A stretch of 64,000 nt of DNA from Syntrophomonas sp. (GCA_028693695.1 JAQUUV010000001.1:1-64000), one strand, 5' to 3'. Positions 18,931-28,470 are shown, counted from the stretch's first letter. Made by a program: numbers and translations. The notes: generated from the letters alone by a model not told the origin.

Positions 18931-19030
18931 TAAAATCCCTCACCTTTTAATAGTAAGGATGAGGGATTCATGGCACATCGCCCCTGGGATATATTTTTCT
19001 CTATCTTAAGTCATGACTTTTTTGAGGACA
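18931..19030. repeat. 100-bp direct repeat, right copy
   Basis: Same orientation as 14101-14200 with about ten differences. The stretch just before it (about 18830-18930), including GCGCCCATGCCGGGCGCAC, forms a GC-rich hairpin and is unique to this copy. Confidence 0.75.
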
Positions 19031-19046
19031 CCCGGATGCTTCTGAA

Positions 19047-19601
19047 CTAATCAGGATAGTAAATTATCATATCAAGTAAGCAAGTTGAGTCGCCGGTATT
19101 TTCATAACTATGAGGTCCATCGGCCTTAAAGCGTATTGCCTTGCCGGAATTAACAACATACTTTTTATCACCTATTACAACTGTCAATTCTCCCACAAAT
19201 ACGGTTATATACTCTTGAGTTCCTTGTAAATGAGGTACAGTGGACAAATATCCGTTCTTATCCAATTCAAGGTAATATATTTCAAAACGCCGAGTGCTAT
19301 CAAAAGGAAATGTAGGATATATTTTCACCCTGCCTTCGCTTTCTATTAAAGGTTCTATATTGCTTGTATCTATTAATTCAACATTTGATTCTGCGTAATT
19401 AATGAACTGTGAAAAAGATATTTTAAGCCCATTTGCTATCTTCCACATAGTTGATACGGTTGGGTTCACGTCACAGCGTTCAATTTGTCCAAGCATACTT
19501 TTACTTACACCTGATAGTTTTGCAACAGTATCAAGACTAAGTTTCTTTTCTTCCCTAATTCTTTTTAAATTTTCGGCAATTACGCTGCTAAGATTATCCA
19601 A
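19047..19601 (-). CDS. XRE-type regulator with cupin domain
   Basis: The 184-residue protein has an N-terminal lambda-repressor-like HTH (residues 8-62, with KLSLDTVAKLSGVSKSMLGQ) and a C-terminal cupin (about 105-180, with GTQEYITVFVGELTVVI and IRFKADGPHSYEN). Such HTH-cupin proteins usually sense a small metabolite. It is divergent to a LysE-type exporter. The shared 128-bp gap holds two direct repeats, so it very probably controls that exporter. Confidence 0.9.
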   Translation of the reverse strand: MDNLSSVIAENLKRIREEKKLSLDTVAKLSGVSKSMLGQIERCDVNPTVSTMWKIANGLKISFSQFINYAESNVELIDTSNIEPLIESEGRVKIYPTFPFDSTRRFEIYYLELDKNGYLSTVPHLQGTQEYITVFVGELTVVIGDKKYVVNSGKAIRFKADGPHSYENTGDSTCLLDMIIYYPD

Positions 19602-19620
19602 ATAAACACCTCTTTAACGA

Positions 19621-19660
19621 TTGACATTATAGTGCACATGTATTATCTTTATAGTGCACA
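19621..19660 (+). promoter_or_regulatory. Likely lysE promoter and operator
   Basis: TTGACA (19621-19626) and TATCTT (19645-19650) form a possible -35/-10 pair. TATAGTGCACA occurs twice (19628-19638 and 19650-19660), 22 bp apart, so on one face of the helix. The second copy overlaps the -10 end. These are good candidate sites for the divergent XRE-cupin protein. Confidence 0.55.
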
Positions 19661-19729
19661 GGCAACATACTGTCCTTTTTGTCCAGTATATCATGCGGTT
19701 AATTCAGAGTAAAGAGGTGAGATATAGCA

Positions 19730-20323
19730 ATGGTAAATTTACCCGCATTTTTATCATATGTTTTTGTCGCAAACATTTCTCCGGGGCCTAACACAATCAT
19801 ATCAATGTCAAATGCAAGTAAGTTTGACCTAAAGAAAAGTATTCAGTTTAATTTAGGGGTATCTGTGGGTGCCTTTTTTGTACTACTGATATGTAGCTTT
19901 TTCAGCTTAACCATATTTAAGGTTTTTCCTTCGATTAAGTTGATTATGGTTTGGATAGGCGCTGGATATATTTTATGGCTATCATGGAAGATATTAAGGA
20001 GTAGACCTATTGCGGAAAATGAACAAAGTAATGGAAAAAGCAGTTTGTTTTTTCACGGTGTTGTTTTACAATTTGTCAACCCAAATACGATTTTGTATGG
20101 AGTGACTGCTTTTACAACATTTATTATTCCACAATATAACTCTCCTGTTCTATTAATAATATTTAGCGTTCTTCTTTCTTTCAGCGCTTTTATATGCACG
20201 GTTTGTTGGACTCTGTTTGGTTCATTATTTCAAAAAATAATTGTAAAACACGGAAATTTCATTAATGTTGTCATGGCAATTCTTCTTGCGTATTGCGCTC
20301 TTTCTTTGATTGTTAAAAAATAG
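19730..20323 (+). CDS. LysE-family exporter
   Basis: The 197-residue inner-membrane protein has six hydrophobic segments. The LysE/RhtB signature lies near the start (FVANISPGPNTIISMSNASK, residues 12-31), and a second conserved loop is LQFVNPNTILYGVTAF. The family exports amino acids or related small molecules by proton exchange. AAAGAGGTGA lies 9 nt before ATG. The 3' end overlaps the truncated end of the SWIM gene on the other strand, so this regulator/exporter pair probably arrived by insertion. Confidence 0.9.
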   Translation: MVNLPAFLSYVFVANISPGPNTIISMSNASKFDLKKSIQFNLGVSVGAFFVLLICSFFSLTIFKVFPSIKLIMVWIGAGYILWLSWKILRSRPIAENEQSNGKSSLFFHGVVLQFVNPNTILYGVTAFTTFIIPQYNSPVLLIIFSVLLSFSAFICTVCWTLFGSLFQKIIVKHGNFINVVMAILLAYCALSLIVKK

Positions 20324-20339
20324 GCTAGGTACGTTGATG

Positions 20340-20931
20340 CATCAATGAAAAACAGGGTCGGGTCTTCATCCAGCCTGACCCCGATACCGTATAGGACTGC
20401 GGCTACATGTTTACACATCACCGCCCAATCCGGGCAGGAACATTTAAAGGTGATTTCCTTGGGTGCCGGGAAGAGACCGCTGCCCTGGGCTGTAAACAAT
20501 TCTGACAGTCCGGGCGGAAATTTTCCATCGATCAATTCCTGCAGAGAATCAATTTTGCCCTCACCGGCAATGCGTATGTTTTCCCACACCTCGGGCAGCA
20601 GCGGGCGGATGGCAATCTCGACTTCATACGGTTTTCTGACACTCCCCTGCACCAACGCTTTGATAATGCCCTGTTCAATCTTCAGATCCAGCACCGCCCC
20701 GTTGCGCACATAGCTACGCCCACGGCCAATGCGGTTTGAGTAGTCCGAATAGCGCTGCAGATTGTCATTCCAGGCCTTTCCCCACCAGGTTCGAGCCAGC
20801 TGGCGACCGGTTATAATAACCGGGGTAAGCTCCGCTTTCCCTTTTTTCTTCAGCTTTGCGATGGTATTTTGAGCCATTTTTTCTCTTTCGGCTTTGGTTA
20901 CATATTCAAGGTAGTAGTCGTCATACGCCAT
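20340..20931 (-). pseudogene. SWIM zinc finger protein, C-terminus lost
   Basis: The 195 or so genuine residues end in a SWIM zinc finger (FKCSCPDWAVMCKHVAAVLY, CxCx(n)CxH) and the following LDEDPTLFF. The frame then runs into the 3' end of the LysE gene and stops at 20230 after unrelated residues. Family members usually have more C-terminal sequence and sit next to an SNF2 helicase, as here. SD GGGAAGATAC precedes ATG 20931. Confidence 0.7.
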
Positions 20932-20948
20932 AGTATCTTCCCTCCTGG

Positions 20949-22017
20949 CTAAATTGTGAGCCTGAAAAGGTCAAGCAACTGCTGGTTGTCCATTTCGGTT
21001 ATCCAGGATTCGTTCAGGTCAGGAATGATTTCCTGAGTCATTTTGATTTTTTCCTCTATCATAAGGTCAATTTTCTCTTCAATTGTACCCCTGGTTATGA
21101 ACTTATGCACCAAGACATTCTTCTTCTGACCGATCAGGAAGGCTCTATCTGTGGCCTGGTTTTCCACCGCTGGATTCCACCAGCGGTCAAAGTGGATGAC
21201 ATGGTTGGCAGCGGTAAGGTTTAAGCCTACCCCGCCGGCTTTGATGGATAATATCATAAATGGCACATATTCCGGACCCTGAAATTTGGCTACAATATCT
21301 TTTCGTTTAGCCACCGGGGTTTGACCATGCAGGACCAGGCCCTCATGGTGGAACACAGTTTGCAGAAAGTCAGCCAGATGATTGGTAATTTCTCTAAACT
21401 GGGTAAACACGATAACCCGTTCCCTTTTGGCATAGATGGTTTCGCATATTTCCCGCTCTCATTAGCCAGGTATGCAGCCTGGCCCAGGTACTGGTCAGGA
21501 TGGTTGCAGATCTGCTTGAATTTCATCAGTGAGGCCAAGACCAGCCCTTTTCTTTCGATTCCGTCGCTGGTTTCCAGCTTTCTTTGCAAATCTTTTACCA
21601 GTGACATATATAGAGCAGCCTGTTTTTTACTAAGGATGGCGTAGCTTTTCATTTCTATTTTCTCGGGCAGATCAGCTATGATACTTTTGTCGCTTTTTAA
21701 GCGGCGCAAAATAAAAGGTGAGTCACTACGGCTTGCTCGCGCAGCAGCTCCAGACCTGGAGTTCTAATCAGATTCTTAACGAAGGTCGCTGTCACCTTAT
21801 ATAAGTATTGCATTGATTCGGAAAGATCATGGTTGATTTTTGATACTCCTAGCGACCACCAGGCGTAAGCACCGTCTGCTATATATTCTGCATAGAAATT
21901 TTCTTGCCATTCTTCAGCAGCCTGAGGTATACCTTGGGCAAGATATTGCCAATCCAGTGCATATCTTCCGTCAGGCTGGATGATAGCAATCAATTCCCGC
22001 TCTATATTTTCGTTCAT
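20949..22017 (-). pseudogene. SNF2-type helicase, deleted and frameshifted
   Basis: Three frames carry pieces of one SWI2/SNF2 protein. An N-terminal segment from ATG 22017 ends at LREQAVVTH. A large internal deletion removes the first helicase domain, and the text resumes with RRLKSDKSIIADLPEKIEMK. A frameshift near 21440 leads to the second domain with VFTQFREITNHLADFLQ, LILSIKAGGVGLNLTAA-like motif V, and FDRWWNPAVENQATDRAFLIGQ (motif VI; canonical proteins have an Arg at A/R-IGQ). With the adjacent SWIM gene it formed the usual SNF2-SWIM pair, now dead. Confidence 0.8.
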
Positions 22018-22040
22018 TTGCGGCCATCCTTCTCCTGTAA

Positions 22041-22241
22041 TTAAATATATTCGCTTAAAATAATGGTTGGCAAATATGAGCTGGCTTTTTGTATTAAACA
22101 GATATCATTTCCCAGTAACAGGTCACAGTGAGCATTAATTGCTGTGGCCACAATCATTGCATCCGGCAGCCGCAAACCCGATTCAGCCCTAATTTTCGCA
22201 GCCTGACGGCTGGTTTTCTTATCTATATTGTTATCCATCAA
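22041..22241 (-). pseudogene. PIN-domain toxin, C-terminal fragment
   Basis: The 66 residues contain GLRLPDAMIVATAINAHCDL then LLGNDICLI, the second half of a VapC-type PIN domain with its last acidic residues. The first half with the LDTN motif is absent, and no antitoxin gene lies next to it. It is a relic of a toxin-antitoxin pair. Confidence 0.65.
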
Positions 22242-22343
22242 ACATCATCCTTCTTTATTTTCTGTAATGCTCCTTTATAACTTAATATAATTTATAGTAT
22301 CTGTTAATCCTAGCGTTTACAATATAGAAAAGGAGTGATAGCT

Positions 22344-22745
22344 TTGGTACATAAAGTACAACTACGCACAAGCAAGCATGATCAGATGATTGATATCACC
22401 GATCAAGTCCGAAGTATAATTACGCAAAATGAAATAGCGGAAGGAATAGCCTTGGTTTATTGTCCGCATACAACTGCAGCAATTACAATTAATGAAAATG
22501 CCGATCCGGATGTAGTTCATGACATGTTAATGACCTTGAATAAGGTATATCCCTGGACATGCCCGGATTATCGCCATGGTGAAGGGAATTCAGCGGCTCA
22601 TTTGAAAGCCAGTACTATTGGCTGCAGTCAACTTATACCTATAACCAACGGCAACCTGTTATTAGGAACATGGCAGGGAATATATTTCTGTGAATTTGAT
22701 GGACCGCGCCAACGGTCTTTCTACCTGAAACTGCAAAAAGACTAG
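22344..22745 (+). CDS. YjbQ family protein
   Basis: The 133-residue protein belongs to the YjbQ/UPF0047 family: CPHTTAAITINENADPDV then the central HGEGNSAAHLKAS, and GTWQGIYFCEFDGPRQR at the end. The conserved His and Glu cluster around a metal or phosphate site. Some members have a weak thiamin-phosphate synthase activity, but the true role is unclear. I place the start at TTG 22344 because AAAGGAG lies 8 nt upstream. The GTG at 22335 would overlap that site. Confidence 0.88.
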   Translation: MVHKVQLRTSKHDQMIDITDQVRSIITQNEIAEGIALVYCPHTTAAITINENADPDVVHDMLMTLNKVYPWTCPDYRHGEGNSAAHLKASTIGCSQLIPITNGNLLLGTWQGIYFCEFDGPRQRSFYLKLQKD

Positions 22746-22788
22746 TGTAGTACTTTTAGTTACAAAATATATTTCTTAAGGAGTGCTT

Positions 22789-23622
22789 ATGAAGAATAAT
22801 TACAGCGTGGGTCAGGCATCCTCTGCGAGTAACCTAACAACGAAGACCACTATTTTCTATTTTTCCGGTACCGGTAATTCTTTGTGGGCAGCCCGGGCCT
22901 TGGCCCGCGAACTAGGCAATACAGAAATTATCTCCATGGTAGATTGGGATGTTAACCGGCACAATATCGATTCGCAGCTGATTGGCCTGGTATTTCCGGT
23001 ACATATTTGGGGTGTACCGAAACGGGTTTTGGAATTTCTGGACCAATTGCCAGCAATGTCCCCAGAGTATATCTTTGCTGTTGCTAACAATGCCGGGCAA
23101 GTATCTAATACCCTGGTCCAATTGCATAAGGTTATGAAAACCAAGGGTTTAGTCCTATCCAGCGGATGGTCGGTCGTTATGCCTTCGAATTATATCCCCT
23201 GGGGAGGTCCGGGTTCCTCGGAAAAACAAAATGAACTTTTTGCGGAGGCTCGTATAAAGATATCTAATATTGTGCGGGAAATTAGTCTTAGAGTTAAAAT
23301 GCCAGTGGAGAAAGGACCTCTCTGGCAAAGAATCGTTTTTACCTGGCTATATAAACTTAGTTTTCCCCATATTCCTAAGATGGATGAAAAGTTCTGGGTT
23401 GATCAGCGATGCAATCAATGCGGGCTGTGTATCCAGCTCTGTCCTAGTAAAAATATTATCATGCAGGATGAGAAACTGGTCTGGCAAAATCACTGCGAGC
23501 AATGTTTGGCATGTATACAATGGTGCCCCCAAGAGGCCTTGCAATACGGCAAAAAAACACCAGCCTATTCGCGTTATCACCATCCGGAGGTTAAGGTCAA
23601 GGATTTATTGAAGATTAATTAG
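22789..23622 (+). CDS. EFR1-type flavodoxin/ferredoxin protein
   Basis: The 277-residue protein has an N-terminal flavodoxin-like domain with the FMN phosphate loop FYFSGTGNSLWAA (about residues 23-35) and loops FPVHIWGVP and VANNAGQ. Two [4Fe-4S] ferredoxin motifs near the C-terminus are CNQCGLCIQLCPSK and CEQCLACIQWCPQE. These proteins are common in anaerobes and probably pass electrons between flavin and iron-sulfur centres, with no fixed partner known. AAGGAG is 6 nt before ATG 22789. A strong hairpin terminator follows. Confidence 0.9.
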   Translation: MKNNYSVGQASSASNLTTKTTIFYFSGTGNSLWAARALARELGNTEIISMVDWDVNRHNIDSQLIGLVFPVHIWGVPKRVLEFLDQLPAMSPEYIFAVANNAGQVSNTLVQLHKVMKTKGLVLSSGWSVVMPSNYIPWGGPGSSEKQNELFAEARIKISNIVREISLRVKMPVEKGPLWQRIVFTWLYKLSFPHIPKMDEKFWVDQRCNQCGLCIQLCPSKNIIMQDEKLVWQNHCEQCLACIQWCPQEALQYGKKTPAYSRYHHPEVKVKDLLKIN

Positions 23623-23685
23623 AACGCCTTCAGTTGCGATCTGAATATTTGCCGATAGTCTCCAAGGCATAGGCTATAATTGTCA

Positions 23686-23732
23686 ACAGGCTTACCGAGC
23701 AGTATCTTTACTGACCGGTAAGCCTGTTTTTA
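23686..23732 (+). terminator. Terminator after the EFR1 gene
   Basis: ACAGGCTTACCG and CGGTAAGCCTGT form a 12-bp stem, followed by TTTTTA. Confidence 0.85.
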
Positions 23733-23735
23733 TGC

Positions 23736-23890
23736 CAATGTTACTTAGATCTTTTCTATCTTGGCGGCTGATACTTTATATTCAGGTATCTTGGCTACCG
23801 GGTCGAGACATTTGGCTTGGGTTAAGACATTGGCCGCAGCCTCAGCAAAATGGAAGAAGGTGAAAACAACACCATCTGGAATCATCTCGG
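23736..23890 (-). pseudogene. fdhA 3'-end fragment, copy A
   Basis: About 150 bp match the 3' end of fdhA (42723 onward) with one difference up to the break at ATCATCTCGG. The stop codon and a few bases beyond it are included. It has no start and cannot be expressed as a protein. Confidence 0.92.
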
Positions 23891-24189
23891 AAATATGCTT
23901 TTTAACATGACCAGAAGATTCCAGTGCTCTTAAAATAAAACAAATCTGCCTAAATCGACATGTGATGTGCTAAAATTTTAATTAGGAGTTTTCTTATCTG
24001 TCGATAGACAGACACCTTCTTGATTACCGGGAAATGACTAAGCAGTAGGTGTAGGAGATACAATCGAATACATATACCAGGACTTCGAGTTTTGGATCCT
24101 AAAGGCTATGCCCACGGAGATAAAACCAATTAGTTTGCTGAGAAATCGGCAAGTTTTCCGTATTTGAGAAGAAGGCCATTATAACCGTT
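23891..24189 (+). other. Long untranslated leader of ABC cluster 1
   Basis: No gene is visible. The stretch has local hairpins, such as CTGTCGATAGACAG near 23998 and ACACCT ... AGGTGT around ATTACCGGGAAATGAC. It is followed by a strong terminator hairpin before the methyltransferase gene. The CGGGAAAxTGAC part resembles the loop in the shared leader motif at 33991, but the GCCTCCC/GGAAAGGAG part is absent. Confidence 0.35.
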
Positions 24190-24240
24190 TATCAAAAAGA
24201 TAGGCATGTGTTTTTTGGCGCATGCCTATCTTTTTGATAA
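24190..24240 (+). terminator. Hairpin upstream of ABC cluster 1
   Basis: ATCAAAAAGATAGGCATG pairs perfectly with CATGCCTATCTTTTTGAT. The stem is 18 bp and contains a T-run in its 3' arm. It lies 150 bp before the first gene, as expected for a terminator of an upstream transcript or an attenuator. Confidence 0.75.
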
Positions 24241-24384
24241 AAATCATATTTTATCGAATGGAGATCAAACAGACTTCAAGTCTCAGGGTTTTTACCCCGC
24301 AGCCAAGTGGTGGGCAACTGGCCGGAGGATACTAAATAAATATCCCCAAAGGATAAATAAATTAAATTTATAAGGAGAATCATT

Positions 24385-25221
24385 ATGAAAGGACTTTTGA
24401 ATTGGGAAGCAATCCATAAACTGACGCATGATAATTTGTCTAAAATGAATGAATCTGATCAAAAAGAGATGTGGGGCCGTTCGGCTGAGATGTATGACTT
24501 CATGGCCAAGCTGGAAAAGGAGCATACCCAAAACCAAGTAAGTAAAATGATCTTGGATTTCAATGATACCGTGGTGGATATTGGTTGCGGACCTGGAAGG
24601 CTGACAGTCCCCGTCGCCAAAAGAGTAAAAAGTGTAACCGCTGTGGATATTTCCACGAAAATGCTGGACAAGTGCATCACCAATGCTAAGGCAGAAGGAT
24701 TAAACAATGTTGTTCCTCTAGAACTCAATTGGATGGAGAAAGGTGCGGAAAAGACAGTTGGGATGCATGACATTGCCATTGCTTCACGTTCGGTGGGTTT
24801 TTCCGATATCGTCAAACTAAACAACATTGCCAGAAAATATGTATTTGTTTTAAGCTGGGCAAATGCCCCCAGTCTGCGGGAAATTCAGTTGAGCTTCTTG
24901 GAGGGAATTACGGAAGATAAAGTACCTTCTGGAGCAAGCAATAGAATGTTTGGCTATAACGTTATTTTTAATCTTCTTTATGATATGGGGATTGAGCCCA
25001 ACGTAGTAATTGTCGAAGATGGGTTCAGTCGGGAATATGAAACAAAAGAACAAGCTTATGAAGACTTGCACTCTATAGGAGAAATCCCTAAGGATAAGGA
25101 AATGCAGTTTCGAAGCAACATCGATAAGTATTTAACAGAAAAGCCTGCAGGAGGTTTCCTTCTACTAAGAAAAACGAAAACCTTTGTCATGTGGTGGAAG
25201 CCTCAAGTACTGGATATTTAA
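24385..25221 (+). CDS. Class I SAM-dependent methyltransferase, ABC cluster 1
   Basis: The 278-residue enzyme has motif I VVDIGCGPGRLTVPVAKRVK (about residues 67-86), the acidic VDISTKM after the second strand and LELNWMEKG further on. The C-terminal half (FGYNVIFNLLYDMGIEPNVV) is shared with the methyltransferase at 29194-30072, though not closely. Both have the N-terminal motif GLLNWxxxxKxT. Genes of this type accompany FecCD-type transporters here, so it probably modifies the imported ligand or a cofactor. That is inference. AAGGAGAATCATT gives the start. Confidence 0.88.
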   Translation: MKGLLNWEAIHKLTHDNLSKMNESDQKEMWGRSAEMYDFMAKLEKEHTQNQVSKMILDFNDTVVDIGCGPGRLTVPVAKRVKSVTAVDISTKMLDKCITNAKAEGLNNVVPLELNWMEKGAEKTVGMHDIAIASRSVGFSDIVKLNNIARKYVFVLSWANAPSLREIQLSFLEGITEDKVPSGASNRMFGYNVIFNLLYDMGIEPNVVIVEDGFSREYETKEQAYEDLHSIGEIPKDKEMQFRSNIDKYLTEKPAGGFLLLRKTKTFVMWWKPQVLDI

Positions 25222-25345
25222 GTGCTGTGCGTGAGGAATACTTATGTAGTTCTATGTGTCTTTTAGGACAACAAATTGTTAAGCGTCATTTTTTAGAAAT
25301 ACCCATATTATCTAGGGAATAACCGGTGAAGATAGGATTGATTAA

Positions 25346-26446
25346 ATGCAGCAGGAGATAAAACCCGAGGACCCGCTCAAATTAACCTCTAATAAATATG
25401 GTGTGACTGATAATACTGTTAATAAGAGCGAGAGCCGAGACCGATACATATTGCTTAGCCTCGGCATCCTGCTTATCGTAACCGTGCTCATTTCGCTGGT
25501 TATAGGGCGATATGGAATCTCACTCCATCAGATGCTGGATATCATTCAATCGTGGATTACCGGTAAGGAAAACCCCAACAACCACGAGGCGGAGGTCGTT
25601 ATTTCAATCATTCGTGTTCCCCGTATTCTGCTCGCTATCCTGGTTGGGGCTGCGCTGTCGGCTTCGGGAGCCGCCTACCAGGGGCTGTTTAAAAACCCGA
25701 TGGTATCGCCCGATTTATTGGGAGTATCTGCTGGTGCGGGGGTAGGTGCCTCCATAGCTCTTTTATTGTCCTTTAGTTATTTAGGGGTTCAACTAATGGC
25801 GTTTGTGTTCGGGTTGGGAGCGGTTTTTTTGGTACTTGGACTTAGCTCCGCCATCGGCCGGGGAAACGGCTCCCTGCTTATCATGGTATTGGCTGGAACA
25901 GTTATATCAGCGCTGTTCGCCTCTTTCACCTCCCTGGCAAAATACCTGGCCGATGCAGATGCCAAACTTCCAGAGCTTACCTTTTGGCTGATGGGAAGCT
26001 TCGCAAAGTCAGGCAGCTATAAGAATGTTCTGGTTCTTCTCATCATTATGCTGATTACGGGCTTGCCGCTCTTCCTCCTTCGCTGGAAGATCAATGTGCT
26101 TTCCTTTGGCGAGGAGGAAGCACAGGCAATGGGTGTGAATACCAAAAGGCTCACCATTATTATTATACTTTGCTCTACCATGTTGACAGCCTCGTCAGTC
26201 GCGCTGTGCGGGATGATCAGCTGGGTGGGATTAATCATGCCGCATATCGCCAGGCTTCTGGTCGGCCCTAACTACAAGTCGCTGCTGCCCACCGCAATGC
26301 TGGGTGGTTCAGTATTTATGCTGGCGGTGGACAACATTGCACGGTCGCTCATTGCGGGAGAGATTCCCATTGGGGTGCTTACCTCGATGATAGGTGCTCC
26401 CATTTTTATCTATCTATTGTTTAAAGGAAGGAGAAGTTGGGTATGA
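25346..26446 (+). CDS. FecCD-type ABC permease, cluster 1
   Basis: This 366-residue permease has nine to ten hydrophobic helices and the FecCD/BtuC signature: RVPRILLAILVGAALSASGA then YQGLFKNPMVSPDLLGVSAG, and near the end MISWVGLIMPHIARLLVGPN, the coupling region to the ATPase. The family imports iron chelates, haem, cobalamin or, in the MolB branch, molybdate and tungstate. The sequence does not decide between these. The next gene overlaps by 4 bp. Confidence 0.92.
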   Translation: MQQEIKPEDPLKLTSNKYGVTDNTVNKSESRDRYILLSLGILLIVTVLISLVIGRYGISLHQMLDIIQSWITGKENPNNHEAEVVISIIRVPRILLAILVGAALSASGAAYQGLFKNPMVSPDLLGVSAGAGVGASIALLLSFSYLGVQLMAFVFGLGAVFLVLGLSSAIGRGNGSLLIMVLAGTVISALFASFTSLAKYLADADAKLPELTFWLMGSFAKSGSYKNVLVLLIIMLITGLPLFLLRWKINVLSFGEEEAQAMGVNTKRLTIIIILCSTMLTASSVALCGMISWVGLIMPHIARLLVGPNYKSLLPTAMLGGSVFMLAVDNIARSLIAGEIPIGVLTSMIGAPIFIYLLFKGRRSWV

Positions 26447-27240
26447 AGCTGGAAATTCGCAATGTCGTTTGCGGCTATGGCTTCAAGACGGTGGTGAACG
26501 ATTTCAGCGCTACGGTCAGCTCGGGGGAGATTCTTTGCCTGCTCGGGCCCAACGGCGTAGGAAAAACCACGCTCTTTAAAAGCGTTCTGGGCTTTTTAAA
26601 GCTGCAGGGCGGAGCGGTACTCGTTGACGGGCTGGATGTGAGAAATCTATCGAAAAAAGCATTTGCACAAGTGCTGGGATATGTGCCGCAAGCACATGTA
26701 CCGCCCTTCCCCTTTACGGTGAGGGATGTGGTCGTCATGGGCAGAAGCTCATACCTCGGGGCGTTTGGCACCCCCGGGAAGCATGATATTGAGGTGGCCG
26801 AAAGCTGCTTGGAAAGCCTGGGCGTGTCGTTTTTAGCGAACCGCGTCTATACCGAGCTTAGCGGAGGGGAGCGGCAGATGGTGCTGATTGCCCGCGCTCT
26901 TACGCAGGAGCCCGCCTTTATCATGATGGACGAGCCCACCTCTAATCTGGATTTCGGCAACCAGGTTCGGGTGCTGAGGCATATCAGCAAGCTCGCCCAA
27001 GATGGGTTGGGCATAATTATGACAACCCATTTTCCTGACCATGCTTTTCAGTGCCACTGCAAGGTGGCCTTAATGCAAAGAAACGATGTTTTCATCTTCG
27101 GCTCCGCAGAAGAGGTCGTCACCGAAAAAAACCTTTACGATGCCTATGGCATCGAGGTGAAGGTGAAAGATACCCATTTTGAATACTTTACCATTCGTTC
27201 CTGCATGCCCATTATTGAAGAGACCGATTCTTCCCCGTAG
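26443..27240 (+). CDS. FecE/BtuD-type ABC ATPase, cluster 1
   Basis: The 265-residue ATPase has Walker [10 protein letters not shown] (about residues 36-44), a Q loop in [12 protein letters not shown], signature [15 protein letters not shown], Walker [13 protein letters not shown] and the switch His in [13 protein letters not shown] 26443 overlaps the TGA of the permease gene, so the two are translationally coupled. The protein is 75-80 percent similar by eye to the ATPase of cluster 3 (35298), so these clusters are duplicates or close relatives. Confidence 0.92.
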   Translation: MKLEIRNVVCGYGFKTVVNDFSATVSSGEILCLLGPNGVGKTTLFKSVLGFLKLQGGAVLVDGLDVRNLSKKAFAQVLGYVPQAHVPPFPFTVRDVVVMGRSSYLGAFGTPGKHDIEVAESCLESLGVSFLANRVYTELSGGERQMVLIARALTQEPAFIMMDEPTSNLDFGNQVRVLRHISKLAQDGLGIIMTTHFPDHAFQCHCKVALMQRNDVFIFGSAEEVVTEKNLYDAYGIEVKVKDTHFEYFTIRSCMPIIEETDSSP

Positions 27241-27295
27241 TTTCCACCATCCGGCGTTTACATATAAACTCAAACAAAAACAAGGAGGAGTTATC

Positions 27296-28396
27296 ATGAG
27301 AAAATTATTTAAGACGCTAAGAGTCTCAAAAATCATTGTGGCCATATTTATGATTTCGTGTTTGCTGCTGACGGGCTGTTCAGGTACAAAATCGGGTAAC
27401 ACAGCACCTGCAACCAGGGTTGTTCAAGATGGCAGCGGCAAGGATGTGACCATCCCGGCTACGGTTTCCCGTGTTGCACCGGGTATTGGTGCATTTGCTC
27501 AGATGACCGAGATGCTCGGAGGCAAAGGCACAATTGTTGCTTCCGTTACTACTCTTTCCGATGAGTTTAAGAAAGTCTTCCCCGATTTTCTTCAGAGCAA
27601 CCCCAATGGCAGAAATTCAGCCAATATTGAGGATATCATTGCTGCCAAAGCGCAGGTGGTGTATGGCCCAACCTACACCGATGAGCAGATAGCGCAGCTC
27701 AAGGCAGCGGGCATTGCGGTTGTACCAATAAAAGCCTTCTCCACAGTGGAGGAGATGAAGAAGGATGTTCTGATTATAGCCAGCATCCTCGGTGGAGACG
27801 CACCGGCAAAGGCCGCCAAGTTCAACGCATATTATGATGGCAATATAAAATATGTTCAGGATAAAACAAGCAGTCTGAAGGATGCGGATAAGGTTAAAAT
27901 CCTATCCCTCAACTACAGTGCCGGCAACTACTCAACCATTAACTCCACCGACATTGGCTCCGTTTATATGGTTGCAGCCGGTGGTATAAACGCGGCTGCC
28001 AGTTATACAGGTCTGGCGGGCAGCACCACAGGAACAACCATGAATGTAAACACTGAGCAGATTGTAAAATGGGCACCGGATGTAATCATTACAAGCAGTA
28101 AAGCCAGCCAGGCCCAGATACTTAAAGAAGCCACCCTTGCAACGGTACCGGCTATTAAGAATAAAAAAGTATATGTTGTTCCTACCGGAACTTATCTGTG
28201 GTCGGTTCGCAGCGGAGAAGGCGCCTTGCAGCCACTGTGGCTGGCAAAGACGATGTATCCCGATATCTTTAGCGATCTGGATATGTCCGCCAAGGTAAAA
28301 GATTTTTATGAAACCTTCTATGGCTATAATATTCAGCCGGATGAGATCAAAGCAATTCTAAATGGCGATCTCGCCATGACCACGTTAACAAGATAG
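27296..28396 (+). CDS. Periplasmic-binding-type lipoprotein, cluster 1
   Basis: The 366-residue lipoprotein starts MRKLFKTLRVSKIIVAIF with lipobox LTGC (Cys at about residue 28), then a Fe-siderophore/cobalamin-type binding fold: VVQDGSGKDVTIPATVSRVA, KWAPDVIITSSK and VVPTGTYLWSVRSGEGALQP. The start has AAGGAGGAG 6 nt before ATG 27296. It should capture the ligand outside the membrane for the permease/ATPase pair encoded upstream. A strong terminator follows the gene. Confidence 0.92.
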   Translation: MRKLFKTLRVSKIIVAIFMISCLLLTGCSGTKSGNTAPATRVVQDGSGKDVTIPATVSRVAPGIGAFAQMTEMLGGKGTIVASVTTLSDEFKKVFPDFLQSNPNGRNSANIEDIIAAKAQVVYGPTYTDEQIAQLKAAGIAVVPIKAFSTVEEMKKDVLIIASILGGDAPAKAAKFNAYYDGNIKYVQDKTSSLKDADKVKILSLNYSAGNYSTINSTDIGSVYMVAAGGINAAASYTGLAGSTTGTTMNVNTEQIVKWAPDVIITSSKASQAQILKEATLATVPAIKNKKVYVVPTGTYLWSVRSGEGALQPLWLAKTMYPDIFSDLDMSAKVKDFYETFYGYNIQPDEIKAILNGDLAMTTLTR

Positions 28397-28470
28397 CTCA
28401 GGATAACGAGCTTATTAAGCAGCTTGTTGTGTATAAAATTTAAACTGCAGAGCTCCTTCTCCGCCAAGTT

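Noticed and set aside
23960..24120. Cobalamin riboswitch before ABC cluster 1
   Set aside because: No GCCACTG B12 box and no matching core were found.
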